Source: Nelumbo lutea (lineage: Eukaryota > Streptophyta > Magnoliopsida > Proteales > Nelumbonaceae). From it: 64,000 nucleotides of DNA. The translations under genes were made by a program, and so were the position numbers. How positions within the stretch are numbered: position 1 is the stretch's first letter; the number at the start of each line of letters is the position of its first letter. The notes under the pieces were generated by a model. That model saw nothing but the letters and a program-made list of their open reading frames with translations, ran no database searches and had not been told where the DNA came from. This document shows positions 22,598 to 33,699 of this stretch, piece after piece. The stretch spans positions 73,218,401-73,282,400 of the forward strand of contig JAKGHH010000001.1 in the NCBI GenBank assembly GCA_022828595.1, read 5' to 3'.

Positions 22598-24323
22598 TAT
22601 TAAAATTTAATTATTTTATCAATAATTTATACTTAGGCTTGGTGTAGATCTGAGTTAAAACTAGCTTAGAAGAAAATATTTGCTTGAACCCAAGGTTGAT
22701 ATAAGTTATAAAAGATCATCCCTAAGTAGAAGGGGTCTTATGATATTATGCAAATGGTTTAATTTTTATTTTTCATAATCTTTTACTTTTTATATTTATT
22801 TTAATTATCCTATTAAATTATATTTTAGATTCTTTTTTTAATTTATGAACTACTAACTCATTTTTATTAATTTCATAACATCTAATAATTGCTAGAGAAA
22901 AACTTGCTAAATCTTAATACTTTTATTAACTTTAGTAATTTTATTAATTATAGTTATTAAGCTTCAAATTATATATAGATTTCATATTTTAGGTTTCTAG
23001 ACGAACCGGGACCATTTTAATATTGTATTTATAAAAAATGAAATACTTTAATAAATACAATTAATTATTTAAAAAACACTATAATTATTATTAATGCTGT
23101 AATAAAATACTGTTTTGAATAAATAATGTATTTATTAAAATACTGTAATTATTAAAAATAATATAATTATCAATTTACTGTTAATTAATAAATATGCTAT
23201 TTTTAATAAATACTATTGATTAATTAATAAATGCATTATTTATTAATGTAATTATTAACACTTTTATTAAAAATTGGGTTTATTAAAATACTATTAACTA
23301 TGAAAATATTGTAATTATTAAATTACTGTATCTATAAAAGATCGTAATTTTCTGGAAACTATCCTATTTTCAGAACTTAGCCAAAATTAATTAAATGTAA
23401 TTTTCTGCTATTTATAGCTTAAATTATAATTATAGTTTAAAAATAATTATTGTTAATTATATTCCTGTTAATAATTAAAATACATTATTTTTTCATTATT
23501 AGTCAATATTTTTTGCAATAAAATACAACTAATTGAACTTTTTTTATTATTGTTAGTACTTTAATTAAGTTTTAGGTTTTTTATAATTTTTGGATTTTTA
23601 ATTAATTTTTATTTTTTCGATATTATTCAGTAATTTTTGAATATGAGTATTTTCAATAATTTTTAGTCACTACAAAATTAATTTTCATTTGTTTTCAGTA
23701 AAAATAAATTAAATAACTAAATAAATACCATTGTTAATAAAAATACAGTTAATTTTCAATAATTTCTTGCTTCGTTATTTTTTAAATACTTTTTGGTCTT
23801 TTTTAATAATAAAATCCTATTAATTGTACTTTTTAATTATTTTTAGTAAATACCCTTATTAATATAAAACACTGTTAATTTTCAGTATTTTAATTACGTT
23901 TAGGTTTTTAGAATTTTCTGGATTTTTAATTAATTTTTTGTATTTTTTCATTATTATTCAATAATTTTTTCAATAAAATATTGTTAATAAAATGGGTTCT
24001 GTATTTTAAATTTTCATTAATTTTTATCATTTATAATGATTTCATTATGCATAATAACGGTCTCAACTCATAAAATTACTAATTAATTAAAAATGCATTA
24101 ATACAATGTTATCTAATAATATTGTTATGACTATCAATTAATATTTTTATATTTAAATTTATTATTTTATTAGCATTTGTTAAGTTTGATTTTTAAGAGG
24201 AATAGAATCACATTTTTAATATTTACTAAGTTTTGTTAATATTTATTTTAAGTGAAAGTTTAGTGGATTTTTAAATTAATATTTTTTTATTGTTTCTTCA
24301 ACCTATTTATATTATTACAATTC
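22598..24323. other. Very A+T-rich spacer
   Basis: Long runs of TTAATTATTAAT-type sequence and no reading frame of interest. 23000-24300 resembles the R3 repeats in composition, but I see no clear alignment. Confidence 0.5.
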
Positions 24324-24346
24324 TGTGTGTGTGTGTGTGTGTGTGT
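24324..24346. repeat. (TG)n microsatellite
   Basis: An uninterrupted TG repeat of about 11 units. Confidence 0.95.
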
Positions 24347-24514
24347 AATATTGTATAGTTTTATTTATCCAATCAAAATAGACAATGATTACTTTTTGTA
24401 TTTTTAAAACAAAAGAAAATACAAAAAATAGCTTTTTTTCTCAAAGGGAGACATGCTGAAATAACAATATTCAGCTGTCTGTTTGAAATAACAATATTTT
24501 GTCTTCTTCTTCAA

Positions 24515-24518
<4 letters not shown>

Positions 24519-24549
<31 letters not shown>
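24519..24549. repeat. (AT)n microsatellite
   Basis: About 15 AT units, ending exactly where repeat R2 begins with GGTCTTCAAGC. Confidence 0.95.
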
Positions 24550-24551
<2 letters not shown>

Positions 24552-24740
24552 TCTTCAAGCTGAAGCCTCCCCCATTCAAACACATGGCATCCTAAAACTT
24601 CAGTAAATAGCATCTCAGGAGTGGGCTTTTTCCATTTTCAAAGAGAAAACCCACTCCTCAAAAAGAGTTAAATCGGTTAACTCTACTCAGAATTAGTTTC
24701 TCCAACACTCATACAAAAAGCTATCCACTCTCAAAACCGT
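24550..24740 (+). repeat. Unclassified repeat R2, copy 2
   Basis: It begins GGTCTTCAAGC directly after (AT)n, then CACATGGCATCCTAAAACTT and a run of CACTC/GAGTG motifs, as in the minus-strand copy at 10240-10426. The downstream limit is unclear; similarity may continue to about 24900. Confidence 0.55.
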
Positions 24741-24980
24741 GAGAGTGGTTAACACTGCTTTATATAGGTGGCAAGACCCGCTCTAATTAACTAAGGTCGT
24801 TACTAAGAAAGAGGTAACTGCTATCGAGTTTTAATCAAATAAAAATTCTCAATTGATTAAGTCTCTACCAGTTTCAAGCGGAAGGAGAAGGGTAATTAGG
24901 TAAGCAAGTCAAAGAAAGTTGAACCTGTTATGTCTCAATTCTTTGTTATTAATTTGTTTTTTTTTATATTTGAATTTGTT

Positions 24981-25164
24981 CTTTTTCTTCTCCAACCCAT
25001 ATCAGATTAGAAGCAGCCACTCAGAAAACAATAGACGTTTTGTAAATCTAGCATTCTAAATGTTTGAAGCACTTTTTCTTTCTCCAACCCATGTCAGATT
25101 AGAACCAGCCTTTGCAAAAACAAGAGACATTTTGTAAATTTGGCATTTCCAATGTTTCAAGCAC
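24981..25164 (+). repeat. Tandem duplication, period about 91 bp
   Basis: 24981-25071 and 25072-25164 both read TTCTCCAACCCAT-TCAGATT, later GACATTTTGTAAAT-like, and end in TTGAAGCAC or TTCAAGCAC. The copies are clearly diverged. Confidence 0.75.
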
Positions 25165-25954
25165 AACCATTGCTTTGTGTGCAATCAAACATATTGGGTT
25201 AGAGCCATAGCACATGCAATGCATGTAGAGGGTGGAGAACCAATGCCTCTGTAACTCAGCATTTTTTTTCTCTAAAAGAAGATAATTCATTGACAAGCAA
25301 AAGGAAACTTGCACATAAGAACAAAACAGACCAAATACAAAGAACTACAACTTTCAATGGTATGCCCATCCCAGATGACTTCTCAATTTGATCTGTACAT
25401 CCAGTCATCCTATGTAGCTCATTGTTTTAGGATGATATCTGTAGTTCAAATTGATTAGGAAGAACTGTCATATATATAGTGCCCGCTGAACAGTAATTTC
25501 CATTTCTCTTGTTTAAACTGGATTTGTTTTGAAGATGTTTTGATAGTTCTTTATACAATATACACTACACCAAATCTTGTCAGTGATCTCTTCTTTCTGA
25601 TCACATGTATTAGTTAGTATTCTTATTTCCTAATCTTCAAGTCTGTCAAATGTGAAATACAAATACCTACTTAATAGCAATTACCATTCTTATTGTGAGA
25701 ATGCAATTGAAAGACTTGCATTTGGGAATAGTTTGTACTAGATTTAGAAATTACCAGATCCCATGCAAAACTTACTAATTAGAATAAAACAAGACAATGA
25801 AAGTTCAAAGAACAATCTGCATAAGTAAAAAAGAAAGATCATTCTTTTATAACCTTTTTTAGTTGTCTATAATAATAAATATATTCTAAGATTATTTGTG
25901 GGGATAATAATCTTGAATAAGGTCACATATCGGAAGAGATCAAGAAGGGTAAAC
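25165..25954. other. Spacer
   Basis: Ordinary A+T-rich sequence with no recognised gene or element. Confidence 0.45.
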
Positions 25955-26082
25955 CTGAAATGAAAATCTAGAGCATCCACTCTTGAAAAGAAGATCCTTC
26001 AGAGCTTTCTTTGCATCTGCATATTTTTTACGTGTTGCATATCTCACATAGTTTTGATTCCAGGTATGTTGCGTCAAAGAAT
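25955..26082 (-). CDS. Exon-like block, 42 codons, product unknown
   Basis: On the minus strand an acceptor (TTATTGTTTCTTTGAG) is followed by 128 open bases and a donor CAG|GTTTAC. The peptide includes HTWNQNYVRYATRKKYADAK and ALKDLLFKSGCSRFSFQ, a basic, helix-prone sequence. Length and splice phases agree (two bases plus 42 codons). I cannot name the protein. Like the block at 8877-8999 it is on the minus strand, so both could belong to one gene with giant introns; that is speculation. Confidence 0.33.
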
Positions 26083-26939
26083 CTCAAAGAAACAATAATT
26101 GGGGAAATTGTTCAGTTGTAAGCATTTAAAAGATTTGATGAAATATGATGCAAAATTTAAGTCATTAGAAATAGAAGGTCAAAATGCACTTTCCATTACT
26201 GTTAGATAGAAGAATGATTATTCATAGGAAAAATGGATTATGTATTTATATAGGCTTCTTATATGGATGCATATATGTACAATACTTCAAACATACATTT
26301 CCTAGAGCATGCCTATGTCCACCTACAATGCAGGTAGGGATGATCATGTGCTTGGCTAGGCTGGGTTATTACAGGGTAGTAACAACATTTGGGCTGCTTG
26401 CGTCTATCCTGACCTGGTAGAAATGATCAAATCTTAAATGGAGGTAACAAAATAAACTGATGCAAAGAAAGAGGTAACGTCAGTAGGCCAACATATATGC
26501 AAACACATGTTTCATAAGTTTCACTTTTAAGACATTAGACTACTAAGAAAGGCTGGGGAAAAAATAAAGAAAAGATTATTAATTTTTTTACTAGAACACA
26601 ACAAACAAGGGAATAGAATTCTAGAGAATTTTAAAATCAGATGGACTTTGGCTCAGGCTAAAAGAGGTTCTTAGTCATGCTGAATAGGCTTTTCATACAT
26701 ACAAATAATTCAGGTAAAACCTAGTATAATCTTCTCAGTAACTGGATGCAAACTCAAACAAGTCCTTTAGATCTTTAGATCAATTATTTTAAAACATGGA
26801 GGCAAAATGCAAGATGTCCTACCATCCTATGGCATGAGGTGTAAGCCTCCCAGGCATGGAATTTTTAATTAATAGATAATTAAAGATAAGATAAAATAAA
26901 TAAAAAAGTAAATATCCAAAGGTTAGGAAATTTTATGAG
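26083..26939. other. Spacer
   Basis: A 78-codon frame at 26184-26420 has no recognisable motif and looks fortuitous. Otherwise nothing. Confidence 0.4.
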
Positions 26940-27230
26940 AAATTAGAAAGTTTCATATTTGCAATTTCTAATAATAAAACCATCACATCTAAATAGAGAA
27001 TTGGAGCATTTGTATGCAGCGAACTTTTCCCCACATCAAGTGGTCTAGCCTTGTCTTCCAACATCTTTTCCTGACAAGAAATAAAATCCCTATTATTTTG
27101 AGGGGGAATTAAAACCATATCTACACATAGAATGGGCAATTGGGAGAGATTAATTTGAACACCCCTGTTAACTAAGTTCAATTTTGTAGGTAATTTATCT
27201 AAAATCAAAAACAAAAGAAATACTTTTATT
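26940..27230 (-). pseudogene. Fragment of LINE reverse-transcriptase zinc-binding domain
   Basis: The minus frame contains LDKLPTKLNLVNRGV followed by a cysteine region (LPILCVDM). The RLPTK-NL--RGV phrase is characteristic of the zinc-binding domain (zf-RVT, PF13966) that ends plant non-LTR retrotransposon polymerases. Upstream RT and endonuclease parts are not present, and the second cysteine pair cannot be read with confidence. Confidence 0.5.
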
Positions 27231-27301
27231 TTTTCTGGACATCATAAGCTCTAGGGTTTCTTTAGTTGTTTTATTATATCACCATTTTGCACTACTTAGC
27301 A

Positions 27302-27550
27302 GTACAAATAATATTTATACTAAAATTTCTTATCAAGAGCAAGTGGACAGCTCCTGAAAAAAAGAAAAACAGAAGCTTGTGTTTGGGGGCTTATGCAACG
27401 AGAACTCATGCAAATAATATTTATATTGAAATTTCTTATTAGGAGTAAGTGCAAAATAATATTATTTTGTGTAGTACAAATAATATTTATAATGAAAAAA
27501 AAAAAGAAAAACAAAAAACTTACCAAGTAGGTGGGCAGCTCTAGCTCCTC
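27302..27550. repeat. Short direct repeats
   Basis: CAAATAATATTTATA recurs at about 27305, 27410 and 27478. AGAAAAAC and TGGGCAGCTC or TGGACAGCTC phrases follow the first and third copies. Confidence 0.6.
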
Positions 27551-27819
27551 CGATCAATAATAGGTTGGAAAGAACAGTTCAAGTGACGATGTAGATAACA
27601 AGTTCTTTAAGAATGGTTATAACAAGAATGCCCAAATGTGAGACAGATTCGATTTGGCAATGACAAAATTTGGATCTTCTCTAGAACCCAAAGAAGAAAA
27701 ATGATACTTAACAGAGAAAGAAGATGAAAAATAGAGAAACAAAAAAATACCTAAACTGAGAATGCCCAAAATCTAACGAATTCGATTTTGAGAGGAGATT
27801 AATAGTTGAATCAGCAATG

Positions 27820-27824
27820 AGAAG
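27820..27824. repeat. Target site duplication, left (AGAAG)
   Basis: AGAAG stands immediately before TGATGCAGC of the left LTR and again at 38874-38878, right after ...CTCCATCA. Confidence 0.9.
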
Positions 27825-28739
27825 TGATGCAGCACGATCCGGGCACTCCTACCTAGCAGCTGATTGGCTCATAGTTGGTGACGGACGGTACCTGAGAAGA
27901 GAGCGGTGAAGGATTCCCGGGGGACTTGCCCGATGAGAATACTCTAATGCTTAAGTTAGAACACTTGAGAGTGCAGTAAGAAAAGCAAAGAGGCCTAAGA
28001 GTGCATGTAGCGCTAGATCAGTAAACTCAAGGTTAATTCAAGATACAAGGTACAAGATACCTCAGCCCCTTCGACCCTAGGGCCTTTAAATGTAGATGTT
28101 CTTGTCAAATCAAGTGTAACCACCACTGGCTCTCTGTCCAACCGTTATTTGCCAGGGCTGCGCAGGTAACTGTTGTAGGGTACCGCCCAATCGGATGAGG
28201 GACATGACTCGGAAAGGATAGACACGCCACCACCTGTCGAGAGACGTGGGTGCAGTTTGCTGGGTTGGCAGGGACTGCGCTGTCAGTCAAGAGACGTGAT
28301 GCAGTCTGACGGGTATGGTCTCATCAGATAAGAAGCTTCCTAAGAACTCCACGTCGCTTAACAGCAAGCTACTTTGTAGCGAGCTATCCCATAAAGAGCT
28401 GCCTTGTAGGGAGCTCCTGGATGTATCCTGAGGTGATTCTGCCTGAGGTTGCCTTTGGGGCAGTCTTCTTGCCTAATTATTGAAGCGAGCTGGTTCTCTC
28501 AGCTCGCGAGCTAGGATAGACTTGTATTGGAGTATTCCCTTTCCACATACCAGGGTCCATGAGCTTGCGTTGTAGCAAGCTTATTCTGTGGTGAGCTATA
28601 ATGTAGCGAGCTGTCCTGAGAGGACCTTAACGAGCTCGCTACTCAGTCGTATCCAGGATGTCATGCTGAATTGTTGCTTATGCTAAGTCATGTCCACATG
28701 TCACCTTCTTGGGAGGTCGGGTCAAATCACCCTCCATCA
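27825..28739 (-). repeat. 3' LTR of the Tat element (915 bp)
   Basis: On the plus strand it reads TGATGCAGC...CCCTCCATCA. It aligns along its length with 37866-38873, apart from a 107-bp duplication present only in the right LTR and a short GCAAGCTACTTTGTA-type insertion near 28365 present only here. Many C/T and G/A differences separate the two, so the insertion is not recent. Confidence 0.95.
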
Positions 28740-28740
28740 A

Positions 28741-28755
28741 TTGCCCCCCACTCCT
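28741..28755 (-). other. Polypurine tract of the Tat element
   Basis: On the minus strand AAGGAGTGGGGGGCAA stands next to the 3' LTR start (TGATGGAGGG), as expected for plus-strand priming. Confidence 0.85.
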
Positions 28756-29064
28756 TGGGCTAAGGATTCCACTTTGGCGCGAGGAGTTCATGGAGTGTGA
28801 CGGGTGGATTTGACCTGAAATTCAAAATTGATTGACCAATCGCATTAAATACACATGCAGATGTTAGGCGATTTCCGGACTTTTCGAATGCCAAAAAGCG
28901 CTCCAAAACAACTCTCACCTCTAGAAGTCGTGTAACCGGCATTACCTTAATCATGGAAGATGTGCAGCCAGTCACATTTCGGTTTCAGAAGACGTGCGGT
29001 CAGCTTGACTGTGAACCGTCAGATTCTCCTTAGTCTAAGTTGTCGATTTGGTGGGCATAGTGGC

Positions 29065-29072
29065 TATAAATA
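29065..29072 (+). promoter_or_regulatory. TATA box of the antisense gene
   Basis: GGCTATAAATAGGAG lies about 160 bases before the likely start codon at 29224, on the same strand as the extra gene. A CCAAT motif (GACCAATCGC, about 28834) lies some 230 bases further up. That is a normal plant core-promoter arrangement and would allow transcription opposite to gag-pol. Confidence 0.55.
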
Positions 29073-29223
29073 GGAGGGCACCATACCTCATTTCCTTCAC
29101 GCCAACTTGCCTTACCTTCGGATTTTGAGGTCGCGCCTTCACCTTGCTGCTCGAGTTCTTCTTCCTGTTCACACAGTCTTTTCGGTTCATCTCTTCCCTA
29201 GTGAGTCTTATCACTCTGTCAGT

Positions 29224-31151
29224 ATGTTTGGGTATCCGTACAACGTCTTTCCTTGGGGTGGTAACCAAGACGATGCCCCCTCGAGCTCAGGGGGAGCTTG
29301 GGGGCAAGCTCTGGAGGCTCGGGAGGCCTCCGGTGAGACGGCTTCCACCTCCCGAGGCAGGGAGCCAGATAGCTTTGGTCCTTTCTCCATGTCGATGGAG
29401 AGACTTAGGACCTTGGTTCTTTAATTTATCCTCCCTAGAAACCTCATCTATAGTCTCCCATCCGGTGACTACCTTGGGAACACGGTCACAATGAGATCGT
29501 GGTCTTCTAGGAGCAGCTCATCATTGGCCTCCGTCTTCCTCTGCATCCTCTGATAGTGGAGGTTTTAAACCATTTTAGCGTTACTATAGACCAACTTCAC
29601 CCCAACTCAATCTGAAATGTAGTTAGGATGATTTCTTTATTTTATGAATACTATCTTCCTCTTAACCTCGACATCTTCTCCACCATCCTTTCCATCAAGA
29701 ATGCTTCCCCTGAAGCGCCTCCAGAAAGGCATTCCTATTATTTTTCTCCCTGTCTTGACTTCAAGCTCCTGCACGAGCTGCCGAATAGGATCCCAGCCTG
29801 GAAGTGGGACTATTTTGTAGTTCGCAACCCCAAAGGGTGGCTCTTCCCCTCTCACTAGAGGGCTGCCATTCAGGATTCAGGTGTTGACTTGGATCCCAAA
29901 GTTTAGGAAATGCTACAATCCTGGGTAGCAGTTGGCTTCCATTGGTTGGACTACTTGACCGAGGACAAGCTCGCGTAGGCTAGCCTGAGCCCTGGTAGGT
30001 TGCCTTTTAGGTTGTGCAATGCCTTTAAAAAAATTTTATTTTTATTTTTATTTTTTTTACTAGACTAAATGCCTTGTGATTTTTGGCAGCCATCATGTCT
30101 GGTGTAGACACACGCCGCCTTCTGTCTAGCAACCAGAAGCACAGGGCGAAGAGGTCGCGCCCTGACCGAGCTTCCACTTCTGGGAGCGCTGAGTTTGAGG
30201 CTGCTGATCCAACCTTTGTTTCTCCACTGCCTGAGGTCCCACTGGTCCCGTTTGAGGAAGTAGCCACGGAAGGTGGCATAGAAGAGTCTGAGGTCCCAGA
30301 ACAAGGGTAGTTCCCTCCACTTGAGCAATCCCACCCCTTCGCTTTCCCGTGGATTCCCACCAGGGGGTGGGGTAGCGTCACTGACTTCACCATGGCTTCG
30401 CGAAGGAGCCGAAAGGTGGTCTCCCACTAGGAGGTCGCCAGTTGGGAAGGGATGGACCCCAAGCAGCTCACCAGGCTAGCCTCTTCTCACTGCATGGTGG
30501 TAAGTGACTACTTTTTTCTTATTTTCCCTTCTTTTTCTTCTTCTTTCTTTTTGGACCTCGGCCTTTTGTTGGTAGGTGAACTCTACCATCCACGCCATGG
30601 CCCTCCGGACCAACATTCACTCTGGTGATGCTCTTGCTCAGAGGTCAACCGTGCAGAAGCTCTAGGGCGAACTCAATCGGGCCCGAGGTGAAGTCCTTCA
30701 AGCTCGAAAGGGGAGTGAGGCCCAGGAACTACTCATCCGGGACCAGGAAGCACAGATCGCCCGACAATCTGAGGAGAGTGCTTGCTACCGGGAGGAGTTT
30801 TCAAGGGTGGCAACGGAGAGGGAGCTTCTTCGCCACCAGGTCTGGGACTTGGAGTCCATGCTTCAGGATCGAACTTGGAACTTTGACACCATGGTGGAGG
30901 CTGAGTGAGCTAAGGTGGTGTGGGACTTCAAGGACTCCCAGGAGTACCACGACCTCCAGGTGGAGTACGACTCGAGTTCCTACCGCTCTGGATTTAAACT
31001 CTGCCATTGGTTGGTCTGGAAAAAGTTCTCCGGGCTCAACCTCGACAGCATAACAATGAAGGGTCTGGATCTGGAGACGGAAAACTTAGCTGAGGAGGAG
31101 GAACCAGACTCTCTGGAGGATGACGAGGATGTGGAGGCAGTGGATCCCTGA
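29224..31151 (+). pseudogene. Antisense extra gene of the Tat element, three exons
   Basis: The likely start is MFGYPYNVFPWGG at 29224. Exon 1 (to 29994) holds the conserved domain, with SLFYEYYLPLNLDIFS, SYYFSPCLDFKLLHELPNRI and WKWDYFVVRNPKGWLFP, resembling the plant 'putative gypsy-type transposon' family (PF04195). Intron 1 is 29995-30089 (GTAGGT to TTGGCAG). Exon 2 (30090-30499) has a basic block, KHRAKRSRP. Intron 2 is 30500-30575 (GTAAGT to GGTAG). Exon 3 gives a coiled-coil-like stretch and the acidic tail EEEEPDSLEDDEDVEAVDP, ending TGA at 31151. In-frame stops near 29424, 29875, 29908, 30310 and 30908 disable it. I infer a nuclear protein from the basic and acidic blocks, but no function is established. 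Introns and layout match 17870-19629. Confidence 0.75.
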
Positions 31152-31956
31152 GGTCGGTTGCTGGTCTTTTGTTTTCTTCTTCTAAATGGATTCTAGTGGT
31201 TCCTGAGTGTTTGAACCCGGTTTTAAATATTTCTCTTGCTTTTTTATGAATTCTCTCGGACAGTTGGGCCCTGTTTTTTGTTTTTGTTGAACTTTTCCTG
31301 GACTGTTAAGCTTGGTTTTTTGTTTATAGAAATTAGTAATGAAATGTTTTATCTTTTTTCTGCTAACTATTGTTTGCTCTTTACTTTCTGCCAAAGTGAC
31401 TTTTATCACTCGAGCTATTAGAGCTGCATACACGAAGTATGACTTTTCGACTGCTGTTACCCTAAGCTGCTCCTCCATACCTGGGGTAGTTTTATGGCAT
31501 GCCCCGAGGTGGTTATCATAGTAAGCCCGAGCTGTATGCCCACAGGTTGTCCCTTATTAGGTTCAACTAGTATACCGAGGCAGGCTATGCTTCATAGGGT
31601 TCATGTCGAGTTGCCTATGCCTTTGGTATTAATACTTAGCCTTTGTCGATGAAACAGTTAGGTCTTTTAGAGTGTCAAGGTCTTAGTTAGCTTGGCGTTT
31701 TAGCCCTTAGGCTGAGGGAGTGACTTATAGTCCACTCTTGGAGATTGCCCATGCCATAGAGGCGACTGGGTCCTATTGCGCCGAGGTCTACGTTAGCTCG
31801 ACATTTTGGCCCTTAGGATCTGGGAGTGACTCGTGGTCTACTCAGTAGTTCGCCCATGCCATAGAGGCAACTGGATCTTATCGCGTCGAGGTCTACGTTA
31901 GCTCAACATTTTAGCCCTTAGGCTCTGAGAGTGACTCATGGTCTACTCAGTAGTTA
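31152..31956. other. Spacer between antisense gene and integrase
   Basis: 31660-31950 repeats a phrase containing GAGGTCTACGTTAGCTC and TTTTAGCCCTTAGG about three times. The two convergent genes meet here, so it probably carries their 3' untranslated regions. Confidence 0.55.
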
Positions 31957-33110
31957 TAGGTAATATTGCCTTAAGTTGACAATATTCCATGCCCGAGGTA
32001 CTTGTTTCCCTTCTAGGGTTTTGAGCTCGTATGTTCATTCCCTAAGCACTCGCTTTACTCGGTAGCATCCTTCCCAATTTGGCTCAAGCTTACCAACACC
32101 GGGCTCATGCACTATAACTTTGCGAAGGACTAGGTCGCTGATGCAGAGGTTTCGCTTCTTGACCTTGGCGTTATAGTACCAAGCTACTCTCTGCTGGTAA
32201 GTCGCGGTCCTAATATATGCGAGGTACCGTACTTCATCAAGCAGGTCAAGGTTGGTGCAAAGTTCGTCTTCATTTGCCTTATTGTCATACGCTTCTAGTC
32301 GTAGCGAGGGAACCTCGACCTCGGCTGGGATGACTGCTTCAGTACCATAGGTGATGTTGAAAGGAGTCTCACCTGTAGAGGTCTTCACTATGGTCCGATA
32401 AGCACATAGAACACTGGGTAGCTCGTCTACCCATAGTCCTTTAGCTCAGTCTAGCCATGCCTTCAATCCGCGGAGGATATCTCTATTTGTGACTTCCGCT
32501 TGACTGTTTGCTTGAGGGTGTGCAACTGAGGTAAAGTTTTGTCAAATTCCCATGTCTTGGCACTAGTTCTGGAATTTAATGTCCTCAAACTGCTTACCAT
32601 TGTCAGAGATCAGTACCCGAGGTAGCCCGAAGTGGCACACTATAATTTTCCAAAAGAAGTTTTGTACGTCCAGAGCTTTGATTGTTACGAGAGGTTCGAC
32701 TTCTACCCACTTAGTGAAGTAATCAACTACTACCACTAAGAACCTCCTCTAGCCATTGCTGGTGGAAATGGTCTGAGTATATCGATCCCCCACTGTGCGA
32801 AAGGCCACGGGCTAGTGAGATACTTCAAATCCACGGCAAGTTGATGGCGGATACTAGCATGCTTTTGGCATTTGTCACACTTTCTAACGAGTTCGATCAC
32901 GTCTGCTTTCATTGTTGGCCAATAGCACCCCTGTCGTAGTGCTTTTTGGGCAAGGGCCCTGCCCCCCAAGTGTCCGCCGCACAGGCCCTCATGAGTGTTG
33001 CGGAGCACGAGCTCGGCTTCGGAAGGTCGCAAGAAACGCAGGTAGGGGAGCGTGTAAGATCTCCGGTACAGTCGTTCGTCTATCATGACGTATTTGGTTG
33101 CCTGATGCTC
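31957..33110 (-). pseudogene. Tat-element integrase
   Basis: It starts with the H2C2 zinc finger (NTHEGLCGGHLGGRALAQKA, CDKCQKH; about 33010-32870). The DDE core follows: QWGIDILRPFPP, then RVLISDNGKQFEDIKF, then NSQAEVTNRDIL, so both Asp residues and the Glu remain. The C-terminal part has TSTGETPFNITYGTEAVIPA and ends AWNIVNLRQYYL near 31957. Integrase joins the new DNA copy to the genome. The usual GIDILGP reads GIDILRP. Stops follow KFQN and MGI, and a frameshift lies near 32740. Confidence 0.93.
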
Positions 33111-33269
33111 TAACCTTCTGGCGGCATTACGGTCCGTAGGGAGGGTTCTGTGTAGCAGGAAGCTCGTGAGCGGATCAATCCAGCTCGGCTCTGCTTTAAC
33201 GATAGGAGCGACCTCCTCTGACTCCCCGAGAATGCTAGGCCGAGGCAGGTTCTCTATGTACACGGTTCT

Positions 33270-33665
33270 CATGGTATTCTCACTGGTGCTAGCTAACCGG
33301 GACAGGGTGTTGGCCTCAGCGTTCTCCGATCTCGGGATTTTCTTGATGAAGTGTGATTGAAAGCTGAGCAGAGTCTCTCTTACTTTGGCTAAGTAGGCAA
33401 TCATAGTTGGTTCGTGAGCTTTGTATTCACCTGTGACTTGATTGACCACGAGTTGGGATTCGCTGCAGATGACGATATGCTTGGCTTTCACTTCTTTGGC
33501 AAGAGCTAGCCCGGCTATTAATGCCTTGTACTCCACTTCATTGTTGGATGCCGCAAACTCGAAGATTAGTGCATACTCCAGTTTTGTGTCGCTTGGGCCG
33601 TATCGAACAATTCCGGCTCCGCTGCCCTACTTGTTTGAGGAGCCATTTACGTGGAGGATCCTGGG
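33270..33665 (-). pseudogene. Second (archaeal-type) RNase H of the Tat element
   Basis: The order is ILHVNGSSNK-stop, NNEVEYKALIAGLALAKEV, then ICSESQLVVNQVTGEYKAHE and RSENAEANTLSRLAS. Family members have VDG at the first site, SDSQ at the third and AD at the last. Here these are VNG, SESQ and AN, so three of four catalytic acidic positions are altered. This extra RNase H is a mark of Tat elements; its role beside the ordinary RNase H is not settled. Confidence 0.88.
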
Positions 33666-33699
33666 CTCTTCATCCCAATTCACGCTTGGCCTAACTAGG

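Noticed and set aside
30025..30427. Open frames of 120-122 codons on the minus strand
   Set aside because: They lie opposite exon 2 and intron 1 of the antisense gene and have no motifs; the plus strand explains the region.
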